From the NCBI GenBank assembly GCA_963815125.1, contig CAWFFM010000003.1:558001-622000 (forward strand): a stretch of DNA of 64,000 nt, written 5' to 3'. Position 1 is the stretch's first letter, and the number at the start of each line of letters is the position of its first letter. A model generated the notes under the pieces. That model saw only the letters and a list, made by a program, of their open reading frames with translations. It was not told the DNA's origin and did not search any database. This document shows, one piece after another, positions 31,680-40,601 of the stretch. Position numbers and translations under genes: made by a program. The DNA is from Actinocatenispora sp963815125 (GTDB lineage: Bacteria; Actinomycetota; Actinomycetes; Mycobacteriales; Micromonosporaceae).

Positions 31680-32975
31680 ATGGATCTGAATCGCAGATCG
31701 TTTCTGGCAGCCACCGGTCTGGGCGCGCTGGGACTGGCCACGACGGCGCTGACCACAGGCTGTTCGGCCCAAGGGGGCGAGGCAGCGAGCGCCTCCGGGC
31801 CGATCGAGGGCGACATCAGCATGCTGACCCCGATGTACTCAGGAGCGACCGGCAAGCAACTGCTGGAAGGCACGCTGCTCAAGCAGTTCCACAAGCTGCA
31901 CCCGAAGGCGACGGTCAAGGTCGACTACACCGACTACGGTTCGCTCAACGAGAAACTCACCACCGGTCTGGCCGGCGGCCTGCTGCCCGACGTGCTGATG
32001 ATCGGCGTCGGCTGGGTGCCGCCGTTCGCGTACAAGAAGGTCCTCGGTGAACTGCCCGCCGACGCGGGCGCCAAGTACGACTACCAGGACCGCGTACTGG
32101 CGCCGTCGAAGTACGACGGCAAGCTCTACGCGCTACCGGTGCTGCTCGACGCCCGGCTGGTCGCCTACCGCAAGGACCATTTCGCGAAGGCCGGAATCAG
32201 CGCGCCGCCCAAGAACTGGACCGAGTTGCGGGCGATCGCCAAGGAACTGGCCCAGCACAAGAACGGCAAGCTCACCCGGGCCGGCTTCGATCCGTTCTCC
32301 ATCGATCTGCGGCAGTGCTGGGAGAACTTCCTGTTCGCCAACGGCGGCAAGATGTTCGACGCCTCCGGCCGCAAGGTGCTGTTCAACGACGATCACGGTG
32401 TCGGGGCGCTCCAGTTCTTCCTCGACCTGATCAAGGACCACACGGCCGACCCGGCCCTGGCGACAGGCAAAGGCCAACCGACGACCATCCAGCAGGGCCG
32501 GTCGTCGATGATGATGACCGACACCACGCTGTGGATGAATATGCAGGAGCAGACGCCCCAGCTGATCAAGGACGACAACGTCGGCGTGTTCGTCATGCGC
32601 AACACGAAGCCGGCCATGTTCCAGGGCGGCACCCTGGCCTGCGTGTCGGCGCACAGCAAACACCGCGCCGCGGCGCAGGCGCTCGTCGAGTTCCTGGCCA
32701 AACCGAGCAATGTGCTGCCCGCCGCCGAGCAGCGCGGCACCGTGCCGGGTATCGCCAGCCTGCGCGACTCCACCTACGTCAGGCAGAACAAGCTTGTCGA
32801 CTTCGCGCTGGCCAACCTGGACAAGTCCGTCTCCGAAGGTGGAACGCCGGCCTGGATGGAGATACGGGAGAAGGTCGCGCCGACCCTGCAGACCGCCATC
32901 GTCGGACAGCGCACCGCCAAGCAGGCGGTCGACGACCTGGCCGCAGTGAGTAGAGCGGCCATCGGCCGACTCTGA
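31680..32975 (+). CDS. CUT1 sugar ABC importer, lipoprotein substrate-binding protein
   Basis: A 431-residue extracytoplasmic solute-binding protein of family 1. The N-terminus has a twin-arginine motif (NRRSFLAAT) and a lipobox ending at Cys (TALTTGC, near residue 28), so it is likely Tat-exported and lipid-anchored. Downstream, EGTLLKQFHKLHPKATVKVD and the DARLVAYRKDHFAKAG segment are typical of oligosaccharide binders. AAAGAGG precedes ATG 31680. It heads the importer operon with two MalF/MalG-type permeases; no ATPase is encoded here, so a shared MsiK-type ATPase encoded elsewhere is likely. Confidence 0.92.
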   Translation: MDLNRRSFLAATGLGALGLATTALTTGCSAQGGEAASASGPIEGDISMLTPMYSGATGKQLLEGTLLKQFHKLHPKATVKVDYTDYGSLNEKLTTGLAGGLLPDVLMIGVGWVPPFAYKKVLGELPADAGAKYDYQDRVLAPSKYDGKLYALPVLLDARLVAYRKDHFAKAGISAPPKNWTELRAIAKELAQHKNGKLTRAGFDPFSIDLRQCWENFLFANGGKMFDASGRKVLFNDDHGVGALQFFLDLIKDHTADPALATGKGQPTTIQQGRSSMMMTDTTLWMNMQEQTPQLIKDDNVGVFVMRNTKPAMFQGGTLACVSAHSKHRAAAQALVEFLAKPSNVLPAAEQRGTVPGIASLRDSTYVRQNKLVDFALANLDKSVSEGGTPAWMEIREKVAPTLQTAIVGQRTAKQAVDDLAAVSRAAIGRL

Positions 32976-33028
32976 CCCGGGTCCTGACCCGCACCGGCCT
33001 GCAAGCGACGAGACGGGAGAACACCACC

Positions 33029-33982
33029 GTGGTGATGACCTCGGCGCGGACCGCCGCCGGCACCGCACCTACCGGCACGGTCCGGCGCCGTGCGTCCCGG
33101 CGGCGGCCGCCCGCGACACTGCGTAGCCGCCGCCGCGCCGGGTACCTGATGGTCGCGCCATCCTTCCTGCACATGGCCCTGTGGACCGGGCTGCCCCTGG
33201 TCGCCGCGGTGGTCCTCGGATTCACCTCCTACGACGTACTGACACCGCCGAAGTTCATCGGCCTGGGCAACTTCGTGGAGATCGCCGGGGACGCGGTGTT
33301 CCGCCGCTCGATGGTCAACACCCTGGTGTACGCGTTCTTCACCGTGCCCGTGGCGATGGCGATCGCGCTGCTCATCGCGGTGATGCTGAACGGCCGGCTG
33401 CGTGGCCGGGCACTGTTCCGTACCGCGGTCTTCCTGCCGCAGGTCACCGCCACCATCGCGGTGGCGCTGGTCTGGCTGTGGATCTACAACCCACAGGGCG
33501 GGCTGGCCAACGCGGTGCTGTCGTTCTTCGGCCTCAGCGGCGTGAACTGGCTGACCTCCACCACCTGGGCCATGCCCGCGGTGATCGTGGTCGGTATCTG
33601 GCAGGGCATCGGGTTGAAGATGCTCATCTACCTGGCCGCACTGCAGAACCTGCCCGCTGAGCTGTACGAGGCGGCCAGCGTGGACGGCGCCTCGAAGGTG
33701 CAGCAGTTCTTTCGCATCACGCTGCCGCTGCTGCGCCCCGCCACCTTCTTCGTCTTCGTCACCTCGATGATCGGCGCGTTCCAGTCGTTCGACCAGATCT
33801 ACATCCTCACCGACGGCGGTCCGGCCAACACCACGACGATGATGACCTACCAGGTGTACAAGTCGGCGTTCCGCGAGTTCCGGATGGGCTACGCGTGCGC
33901 GGAGTCGCTGGTGCTGTTCGTGTTCCTCATCGTGCTCACCCTCATGAACCGCCGGCTGATCGGGGGATCCCGTGACCGTTGA
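33029..33982 (+). CDS. Sugar ABC importer permease, MalF type
   Basis: A 317-residue inner-membrane permease with six helices. The EAA loop reads YEAASVDGASKVQQFFRITLPLLRP, which contacts the ATPase. A ~35-residue Arg/Ala-rich cytoplasmic N-terminus precedes the first helix. GTG 33029 follows GGGAGA; ATG 33035 is possible. It overlaps the next permease gene by 11 nt. Confidence 0.92.
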   Translation: MVMTSARTAAGTAPTGTVRRRASRRRPPATLRSRRRAGYLMVAPSFLHMALWTGLPLVAAVVLGFTSYDVLTPPKFIGLGNFVEIAGDAVFRRSMVNTLVYAFFTVPVAMAIALLIAVMLNGRLRGRALFRTAVFLPQVTATIAVALVWLWIYNPQGGLANAVLSFFGLSGVNWLTSTTWAMPAVIVVGIWQGIGLKMLIYLAALQNLPAELYEAASVDGASKVQQFFRITLPLLRPATFFVFVTSMIGAFQSFDQIYILTDGGPANTTTMMTYQVYKSAFREFRMGYACAESLVLFVFLIVLTLMNRRLIGGSRDR

Positions 33983-34865
33983 GTACGCAGCCGCCCGACA
34001 CGGCGCCGGACATCTCGCCGGGCGCGCCGCGCTGTACCTGGCGCTGGCACTGATCGCCGTCGTGATGATCGCGCCGTTCGGGTGGATGGTGCTGACCTCG
34101 TTCAAGACACCGGCCGACATCGCCTCGGCCACCCCGCACGTACTTCCGCGCACCTGGGCGTTCCACAACTACGTGGACGCGTTCCGGGCCGCGCCGTTCG
34201 CCGTGTACGCCCGCAACAGCTTCATCATCGCGGTCGGTCACACCGTACTCAACGTGGTGTTTGCGTCGATGGCCGGCTACTCGCTGGCGCGCCTGCCCTA
34301 CCGCGGGCGGCAACTCATCTTCGCCTCGTTCATCGGGGCGCTGATGATCCCCACATACACCAAGATCCTGCCGGAGTTCCTGATCGTCCGCTTCATGCCG
34401 CTGGCCGGCGGCAACGACATCCTCGGCCAGGGCGGTACGGGCTGGTTGAACACCTGGTGGGCGCTGATCATCCCGGGCGCAATCACGCCGTTCGCCGTCT
34501 TCCTGTTCCGGCAGTTCTACCTCGACCTGCCGGTGGAGCTGGAGGAGGCCGCGCGGTTGGACGGCGTCAGCGAGTTCGGTATCTACGCGCGCATCATGAC
34601 GCCGCTGGTGAAGCCGGCACTGACCACGGTCGCGCTATTGACCTTCCAGGAATCCTGGAACAACTTCCTCTGGCCGCTGATCGTCACCCAACGCGACAGC
34701 CTTCGGGTCATCCAGGTCGGCCTGGCGGTGTTCCAGACCGAGAACAACACCCAGTGGCAGTTCCTGATGGCCGGCACCACGCTCGCGACGCTGCCCATGG
34801 TGCTGCTGTTCCTGGCCGGCCAGCGCTACTTCGTTCAAGGGCTCGCCACCACCGGCATCAAGTAG
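33972..34865 (+). CDS. Sugar ABC importer permease, MalG type
   Basis: A 297-residue partner permease with six helices and the EAA loop EEAARLDGVSEFGIYARIMTPLVKP cut into recognisable pieces (EEAARLDGVSEFG, IMTPLVKP). FGWMVLTSFKTPADI after helix 1 is typical of the MalG/LacG class. The GTG start overlaps the preceding permease. No dedicated ATPase follows. Confidence 0.92.
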   Translation: MTVEYAAARHGAGHLAGRAALYLALALIAVVMIAPFGWMVLTSFKTPADIASATPHVLPRTWAFHNYVDAFRAAPFAVYARNSFIIAVGHTVLNVVFASMAGYSLARLPYRGRQLIFASFIGALMIPTYTKILPEFLIVRFMPLAGGNDILGQGGTGWLNTWWALIIPGAITPFAVFLFRQFYLDLPVELEEAARLDGVSEFGIYARIMTPLVKPALTTVALLTFQESWNNFLWPLIVTQRDSLRVIQVGLAVFQTENNTQWQFLMAGTTLATLPMVLLFLAGQRYFVQGLATTGIK

Positions 34866-34939
34866 GCCACAGCACCGGGCACCGCTGCCCCGGTGTCCCG
34901 CGCACGACCCCCACATTCCTCCCACCTCAGGAGACCCTG

Positions 34940-35095
34940 GTGAAACCTGCGCATCCTCTCCTCATCCAGACCGTCGCGGCGGCGGTCCACTCGGCGCCAC
35001 CTGCCGCAGCGGTGGTTGCCGGCCCGTGCGGCACCCGTACCGACCGGTCCGAACCGACGGCGACCTGCCTGAGAATGGCGGTGAGCCATGACTGA
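34940..35095 (+). CDS. Small ORF between permease and esterase genes, unknown
   Basis: A 51-codon frame starting at GTG 34940, with AGGAG 7 nt upstream, and ending inside the start of the esterase gene (8-nt overlap). The peptide begins VKPAHPLLIQTVAAAVHSAP and is Ala-rich with two Cys (GPCGTR, ATCLR). I do not recognise it. It may be a genuine small protein or simply a translated leader that keeps ribosomes moving into the esterase gene. Confidence 0.35.
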   Translation: MKPAHPLLIQTVAAAVHSAPPAAAVVAGPCGTRTDRSEPTATCLRMAVSHD

Positions 35096-36320
35096 GCGCA
35101 GGCAGCTTCTCCGCGGTGGCGCCGCGGCGCTCCTCGGCGCGGGTGCGGCGACGCTGATGCCGGTGACCGGCGCGGACGCCACCCCGGCCCGTTCACACCG
35201 CTGGTCGGCGAGCTGGTTCACCTCGCAGAGCGCGGCGACCGCCACCGACACGCTGGCGCTGGGCGGGTTCACCGATCGCACGGTGCGCTCGGTGGTTCGG
35301 CTGTCGGCGGGCGGACGCCGGCTCCGGCTGCGGCTGGCGAACCCGTTCAGTGACCAGATCGTGTCGGTGGGGCCGGTGACGGTCGCCCGTCGCCCGGCGG
35401 GCACGACGGGGGCGAGCGCGGCGATCGACCCGGCGACCGTCCGTCCCGTGACGTTCGACGGCGAAGCCACCGCCATGCTGATCGCCGGCGCCGAACTGCT
35501 CTCCGACCCGGTCGAACTGCCGGTCGTGGCGGGCGACGACCTGGTCGTCAGCGGGTATCTCCCCGGACCGACCGGACCGGTCGCCTTCCACCGCAACATC
35601 CACGCCACCGGGTACGTGTCGGTCGACGGCGAGCACACCCGCGCCGGGGCCACGCCGTACGCGACGACGACATCGTCGGTGTTCCTGCTGACCGCGGTCG
35701 AGGTCGCCGGAGCCGTCCGCGGGCTGGCGATCCTGGGCGACTCGATCACCGAAGGTGTCGGCACCCCCAACGATGCCAACCTGCGCTGGCCCGACCAGCT
35801 CGCCGTGCGGTTACCCGGCGTCACGGTGGCGAACCTGGGCATCAGCGGCAACCGGGTGCTGCTGGACGACGACCGGTTCGGGCCGAGCGCGCAGCGACGG
35901 TTCGACCGGGACGTGACCGGTCTGTCCGGTGTGGACACCGTACTGGTGTTCATGGGCATCAACGACATTCAGCAGCCGCCACAGCAGTCCGATCCGGCCG
36001 CGATCCTGGCCGGGCACCGGCAGCTCGCGCTGCGGTCGCGGGCGCGTGGGCTGCGGGTCGTCGGCGCGACCATCACCCCGTTCGAGGGATGGCTCCGCTA
36101 CACCCCGGAGCGCGAGGCGGTACGACAGGCAGTGAACGCCGAGCTGCGCCGCGGCCGGATCTTCGACGCGCTGGTCGACTTCGACGCGGCGGTACGCGAT
36201 CCGCACCGGCCGACCCGGCTGCGGCCGGACTACGCCAGCCCCGACGGCCTGCACCCGAACGCGGCCGGTGCGGGTGCGCTCGCCGCCGCTGTGCCGGTCC
36301 ACGCCGTTTTCCGTTCGTGA
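35088..36320 (+). CDS. Secreted SGNH/GDSL esterase
   Basis: A 410-residue hydrolase with a Tat-type signal (TERRQLLRGGAAALLGAGAA). SGNH blocks are all present: block I GDSITEG (catalytic S219), block II GISGNR, block III GINDI and block V DGLHPN. A beta-rich N-terminal domain (~35-200) precedes the hydrolase fold, as in rhamnogalacturonan- or xylan-deacetylating relatives. It probably removes acetyl groups before or during cleavage by the neighbouring PL8 lyase. One codon (35811) is TTA. ATG 35088 lies within the end of the small ORF. Confidence 0.9.
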   Translation: MTERRQLLRGGAAALLGAGAATLMPVTGADATPARSHRWSASWFTSQSAATATDTLALGGFTDRTVRSVVRLSAGGRRLRLRLANPFSDQIVSVGPVTVARRPAGTTGASAAIDPATVRPVTFDGEATAMLIAGAELLSDPVELPVVAGDDLVVSGYLPGPTGPVAFHRNIHATGYVSVDGEHTRAGATPYATTTSSVFLLTAVEVAGAVRGLAILGDSITEGVGTPNDANLRWPDQLAVRLPGVTVANLGISGNRVLLDDDRFGPSAQRRFDRDVTGLSGVDTVLVFMGINDIQQPPQQSDPAAILAGHRQLALRSRARGLRVVGATITPFEGWLRYTPEREAVRQAVNAELRRGRIFDALVDFDAAVRDPHRPTRLRPDYASPDGLHPNAAGAGALAAAVPVHAVFRS

Positions 36321-36337
36321 CCGCGAAAGGAACTGAC

Positions 36338-38722
36338 ATGTCCTTCCTCCACAGCGGCCGCGTGGCGCGCCGTACCCTGCTCGGTGCTGCTGGAGTCGGT
36401 ACGGTCGCGGGACTGGTCGGCCGACCCCGCCTCGCCGCCGCCGACACGCTACCCGCCAAACCCACCGACGCGCTCCGGCAACGCTGGTTCGACCAGCTGA
36501 CCGGCGGTACCGATCTGGATCCGGCCGACCCGGACATCGCGGTGGCGATCCGGCGGATCGAGCGCGCCGCCGGCTCCGCGCTGGCCACGCTGGACAACAG
36601 CGCCGGGCGGACCGCGCTGTGGCCGGACCTGGCCAGCACGACCGCCTCGCACGACGTGACGGCGAACTACTCCCGCATCGCGCAGATCGCCAACTCGTGG
36701 GCGACCGTGGGCACCGCGCACCACGGGGATGCCACGGTGGCCGACACGATCCTCGCCGCGTTGGACTGGATGTCGGCACACCGGTACAGCAGCACCCTGC
36801 CGCGGTACGACAACGACTGGGACTGGGAGATCGGGGCGCCGACCCAGCTCAACAACACGATGGTGCTGATCTACGACGTGATCGGCGCCCAGCGGTTGGC
36901 CCGGCTCACCGGCGCCGTCGACTTCTACACCCCGGACCCGAACCTGTGGCGGGTGGACCGGCAGATCGCGACCGGCGCGAACCGGGTCTGGATCGCCACG
37001 GTCGTCGCCGTCCGCGCCGTCCTGGACGGCGACACCGACGCGCTGCTGCGGGTCCGGGACGCGCTGTCCGACGTGGAAGGCGGTGGCGCCAACTCGATCT
37101 TCGCCTACGCCGACGGCGGGAACGGCACCGGCGAGGGCTTCTACGCCGACGGGTCCTACCTGCAGCACTGGAAGCATCCGTACAACGGTGGTTACGGCAA
37201 GGAACTACGCAACACCCTGTCCAAGCTGCTGCACCTGATCGGCAACAGCGACTGGCAGGTCACCGACCCGGCCGCGAGCCACGTGTACGAGTGGGTCGAC
37301 AACGCGTTCGACCCGATCCTGATCCGTGGCGACGTGGTGCAGTCGGTGTGCGGTCGCGAGATAGCCCGCTCCAGCAAGCAGGGCCACGCGCCCGCGCAGA
37401 CGATCATCGAGGCCACGCTACGGCTGATCCCGGCCGCGTCGGGGGTCACCGCGACGCACCTGACAGCGTTGGCCAAGCGCTGGATCACCGAGGACACCTA
37501 CCGTGACTTCCTGTCGGTCACGGACATCTCGTCGTTGCTGGCGGCGCGGTCGGTGCTCGGCTCCGGTGTGGCGGCCGATCCGCGGCCGGTGCGGCACCAG
37601 CAGTACCCGCAGATGGACAAGGTGGTGCACCGCAGGCCGACGTTCTCCTACTCGGTGAGCGCCTGCTCCAGCCGGATCTACGACTACGAGTCGATCCAGC
37701 GGGAGAACCTGCACGGCTGGCATCTGTCCGACGGGATGGTGCTGCTCTACACCGACGACCTCGGGCATTACAGCGGTGACTACTGGCCGACGGTCGATGC
37801 GTACCGGCTGGCCGGGATCACCGTGGACAGTGCACCGCTGGCCGACTCGGCTTTCCAGCGCACCGTGTCGGCGGCGGACTGGGTCGGTGGTGCGGCGATC
37901 GCCGAACGCACGACCGCCGCGTACGGGATGGACCTGCGCGGGGTCGGCAGCAGCCTGCGGGCGTACAAGAGCTGGTTCTTCGTCGACGACGCGATCGTCT
38001 GCGTGGGCAGCGGCATCACCGGTGGCGCCGCCACGGTCGAGACGGTGGTGGAGAACCGGAAGCTGGTCGACGGTTCGGAGCGGTTCACGGTGGACGGTCT
38101 GCCGCATGCCGGCACCGGCACGTTGCCGGGGGTGTCCTGGTGTCATCTGAGCGGCACCGGCGGGTACGTCTTCCCGGGGCGGACGACGCTGCGGGCACTG
38201 CGCGAACAACGCACCCACAACTGGTACGAGATCAACCACAAGTACGGCACGGACACCCTGATCACCCGCAGCTACCAGACCGTCTGGCGAGATCATGGGA
38301 CCGCGCCGACCGATGCCGGCTACCAGTACGTGCAGCTGCCGATGGCCTCGGCCGCGACCACGGCACGCTGGGCGGCGCGACCGCCGCTGCACGTGACCTC
38401 GGCCGGCGGCGCCGGGCACGCGGTGCGCGGGCCGCTGCTGCACGCGGCGAACTTCTTCACCGCGGGGCGGCTGGATCCGATCTCCGCGGACGGCCCGTGC
38501 TCGGTCGTACTGGCCCGCCGCGGCGACCGGGGCACCGCGGCGATCGCCGACCCGACGCAGCTACGCGGCACGGTGACAGTCGACGTCGACCGACCGCTGT
38601 CGGTGCTGTCGGCCGATCCGGGGGTGACGGTGACCGCCCGGCCCGGCGGGGCCCGGATCGTCGTGGACACCACGGTGCGCCGGCCCGGCGCGACGGCGTC
38701 GTTCGACTACCGGGAAGGCTGA
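36338..38722 (+). CDS. Secreted polysaccharide lyase family 8 protein (hyaluronate/chondroitin/xanthan lyase type)
   Basis: A 794-residue enzyme with a Tat-like signal (ARRTLLGAAGVGTVAGLV). The alpha-toroid domain holds WDWEIGAPTQLNNTM and the catalytic set expected for PL8: Asn215 (TGANRV), His277 and Tyr286 (H-x8-Y in QHWKHPYNGGYG), Arg343 (CGREIAR). The rest is the beta-sandwich region. PL8 enzymes cleave uronic-acid or glucuronosyl-mannose linkages by beta-elimination. The Asn-His distance (62) is longer than the ~50 I recall for known members because of a Gly/Asn-rich insertion. Exact substrate (hyaluronan, chondroitin, xanthan) cannot be decided here. AAAGG precedes ATG 36338. Confidence 0.9.
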   Translation: MSFLHSGRVARRTLLGAAGVGTVAGLVGRPRLAAADTLPAKPTDALRQRWFDQLTGGTDLDPADPDIAVAIRRIERAAGSALATLDNSAGRTALWPDLASTTASHDVTANYSRIAQIANSWATVGTAHHGDATVADTILAALDWMSAHRYSSTLPRYDNDWDWEIGAPTQLNNTMVLIYDVIGAQRLARLTGAVDFYTPDPNLWRVDRQIATGANRVWIATVVAVRAVLDGDTDALLRVRDALSDVEGGGANSIFAYADGGNGTGEGFYADGSYLQHWKHPYNGGYGKELRNTLSKLLHLIGNSDWQVTDPAASHVYEWVDNAFDPILIRGDVVQSVCGREIARSSKQGHAPAQTIIEATLRLIPAASGVTATHLTALAKRWITEDTYRDFLSVTDISSLLAARSVLGSGVAADPRPVRHQQYPQMDKVVHRRPTFSYSVSACSSRIYDYESIQRENLHGWHLSDGMVLLYTDDLGHYSGDYWPTVDAYRLAGITVDSAPLADSAFQRTVSAADWVGGAAIAERTTAAYGMDLRGVGSSLRAYKSWFFVDDAIVCVGSGITGGAATVETVVENRKLVDGSERFTVDGLPHAGTGTLPGVSWCHLSGTGGYVFPGRTTLRALREQRTHNWYEINHKYGTDTLITRSYQTVWRDHGTAPTDAGYQYVQLPMASAATTARWAARPPLHVTSAGGAGHAVRGPLLHAANFFTAGRLDPISADGPCSVVLARRGDRGTAAIADPTQLRGTVTVDVDRPLSVLSADPGVTVTARPGGARIVVDTTVRRPGATASFDYREG

Positions 38723-38727
38723 TCGGC

Positions 38728-39723
38728 GTGCTGGTCGACATGCCATTGGAGCGGCTCTGGGAATACCGACCGGAGCGGGCCGAACCGTCCGACTTCGATC
38801 CGTTCTGGCAGCAGACGTTGGCCGAGACCGGCGTCTTCGACGTCGAGTTCGCGCCGTACCGGGCGGCGCTGGCCACGGTGGAGGTGCAGGACGTCACGTT
38901 CACCGGGTGGGGCGGCCAGCCGGTACGGGCATGGCTGCTGCTGCCGCGCGCCCGGCGTGGGCCGCTGCCCGCCGTCGTGCAGTACATCGGTTACAACGGC
39001 GGGCGTGGCATCCCGTACGAGTGGTTGACGTGGAGTGCGGCGGGCTACGCCCACCTGGTGATGGACAACCGGGGCCAGGGCGGGGGCGGCAAAACCGTCG
39101 CCGACACGCCGGACCTGGCGCCGGACGGGCATGGCTCGTCGTCACCCGGGTTTCTCACCCGGGGCGTGGAGGATCCGGCCAGGCACTACTACCGGCGGCT
39201 GATCACCGACGCGGTCCGGGCGGTCGACGCGGCGAAGGCGTCTCCGGCGGTCGACGCGGGCCGGGTGGCCGTACTGGGCGGCAGTCAGGGCGGCGGTCTC
39301 GCGCTCGCGGTGGCCGGCCTGCGCGACGACCTGGCGGCGATGATCGCCGACGTGCCGTTCCTGTGCCACTACCGACGAGCGTCGCAGATCACCGACAACG
39401 GTCCGTACGCCGAGATCGCGCGTTTCCTCAAGGGGCACCGGTTCGCCGCCGACGAGGTACTGCGGACGTTGTCCTACTTCGACGGGGTCAACTTCGCGGC
39501 GCGGGCCGGCTGCCCGGGATGGTTCTCGGTCGGGCTGATGGACAACGTCTGTCCACCGTCGACGGTGTTCGCCGCCTACCACCGGTACACGGGGCCGAAA
39601 CAGATCGAGGTCTTCACCTACAACGGGCACGAGGGCGGCGCCGACTACGACGTGCCGCGCAAGCTGGCCGCGCTGCACGACACACTCGGCAGACCGGACG
39701 GTGCGGCCCCTGACATCAGGTAG
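38728..39723 (+). CDS. Acetyl-xylan-esterase-like hydrolase (CE7/AXE1 family)
   Basis: A 331-residue alpha/beta-hydrolase without a signal peptide. The nucleophile elbow is GGSQGG (S186), with the acid in LMDNVCPPST and the catalytic His in YNGHEGG; RGQGGGG lies at the oxyanion-hole region (RGQ is a CE7 hallmark). CE7 enzymes deacetylate small acetylated oligosaccharides in the cytoplasm, which fits the importer. GTG 38728 has GGGAAGG 9 nt upstream, 5 nt after the lyase stop. A longer frame upstream is a shadow of the lyase gene. Confidence 0.88.
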   Translation: MLVDMPLERLWEYRPERAEPSDFDPFWQQTLAETGVFDVEFAPYRAALATVEVQDVTFTGWGGQPVRAWLLLPRARRGPLPAVVQYIGYNGGRGIPYEWLTWSAAGYAHLVMDNRGQGGGGKTVADTPDLAPDGHGSSSPGFLTRGVEDPARHYYRRLITDAVRAVDAAKASPAVDAGRVAVLGGSQGGGLALAVAGLRDDLAAMIADVPFLCHYRRASQITDNGPYAEIARFLKGHRFAADEVLRTLSYFDGVNFAARAGCPGWFSVGLMDNVCPPSTVFAAYHRYTGPKQIEVFTYNGHEGGADYDVPRKLAALHDTLGRPDGAAPDIR

Positions 39724-39745
39724 CGGCGACAGCGACCCTACCGGG

Positions 39746-39784
39746 CTGGACCGGTCTGCTGCCCTGGGCAGCAGACCGGTCCAG
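39746..39784. terminator. Bidirectional terminator, 18-bp perfect hairpin
   Basis: Bases 39746-39763 and 39767-39784 are exact reverse complements around a CTG loop. The hairpin sits between the convergent esterase (stop 39723) and ABC permease (stop 39789) genes, where a bidirectional terminator is expected. Confidence 0.88.
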
Positions 39785-39788
39785 CGGG

Positions 39789-40601
39789 TCAGTGCGCGTC
39801 GCGGCGGAGCACCCGGACGGCACCCACCGCCATCGGCACGACGATCCAGAAGGCGACCGACACGGCCAGATGGCCCGCGTCCCGGCCGCTGAAGTCACCG
39901 CCCTGCAGGGGCGCGGTGGTCGTGTTGAGATCCAGCCAGCTGGCCAGCAGATGGCCGGTGGAGCCGAGCCGTCCGACCACGCTCCAGATCATCACCGTCG
40001 ACAGGCTGAGCACGATCGCGGCCGGCGCGTTGAGCAGCAGCATGCCCAGCGCGAGCCCCATCGCCACCACGATGACGTTCGTGGCGACCCAGCCGGCCAG
40101 GTGCAGCGGAGCGAAGTGCCAGTCGGCGGGGGTGTCGCGCAGCTTGGCGATGGCGGCGGTCGCCGGCACCGCCACCAGCATCGCAAGCAGCGACGCCGCG
40201 ACCGCGGTCAGCAGCGGTGGCAGCGCCTTGGCCGTCAGTACCCGGCCACGGCGGGGTTCCAGCGTGAAGGTGACCAGGGCGGTGCGATGGCTCCATTCGC
40301 CGGTCACCGACAGGATTCCGAGTACCGGCAGCAGGGTGCCGAAGCCGATACCGGCGGTACCGATCATGGTGGCAAACCTCGGCCCGCTGACCATTCCGCG
40401 GCCGATGATCGAGGCGAAGGTCAGGAGCACCAGGAGGGCGGTCATGATGGCGCCGCTGCGGGTGTCGAACAGCTTGCGGGTTTCCGCCGACAGCAGCCGG
40501 TGGAACGGTACGGGCCCCGGCGCAGCGGCGTCACGCGTGTTCAGGTCGGCACCCGTACCGGCCCGGTCGGTCGTGGGCGAGACGTGTTCCGGGGTGGTCA
40601 T
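39789..40601 (-). CDS. ABC-2 type exporter permease
   Basis: A 270-residue membrane protein with about six helices after a ~35-residue Pro/Ala-rich cytoplasmic start. It resembles ABC-2 permeases of small antibiotic or bacteriocin exporters (FHRLLSAETRKLFDTRSG, then VTGEWSHRTALVTFTLEPRR). ATG 40601 overlaps the ATPase stop. Divergent two-component genes suggest an inducible detoxification unit of the bacitracin/lantibiotic-response kind. Confidence 0.85.
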   Translation of the reverse strand: MTTPEHVSPTTDRAGTGADLNTRDAAAPGPVPFHRLLSAETRKLFDTRSGAIMTALLVLLTFASIIGRGMVSGPRFATMIGTAGIGFGTLLPVLGILSVTGEWSHRTALVTFTLEPRRGRVLTAKALPPLLTAVAASLLAMLVAVPATAAIAKLRDTPADWHFAPLHLAGWVATNVIVVAMGLALGMLLLNAPAAIVLSLSTVMIWSVVGRLGSTGHLLASWLDLNTTTAPLQGGDFSGRDAGHLAVSVAFWIVVPMAVGAVRVLRRDAH

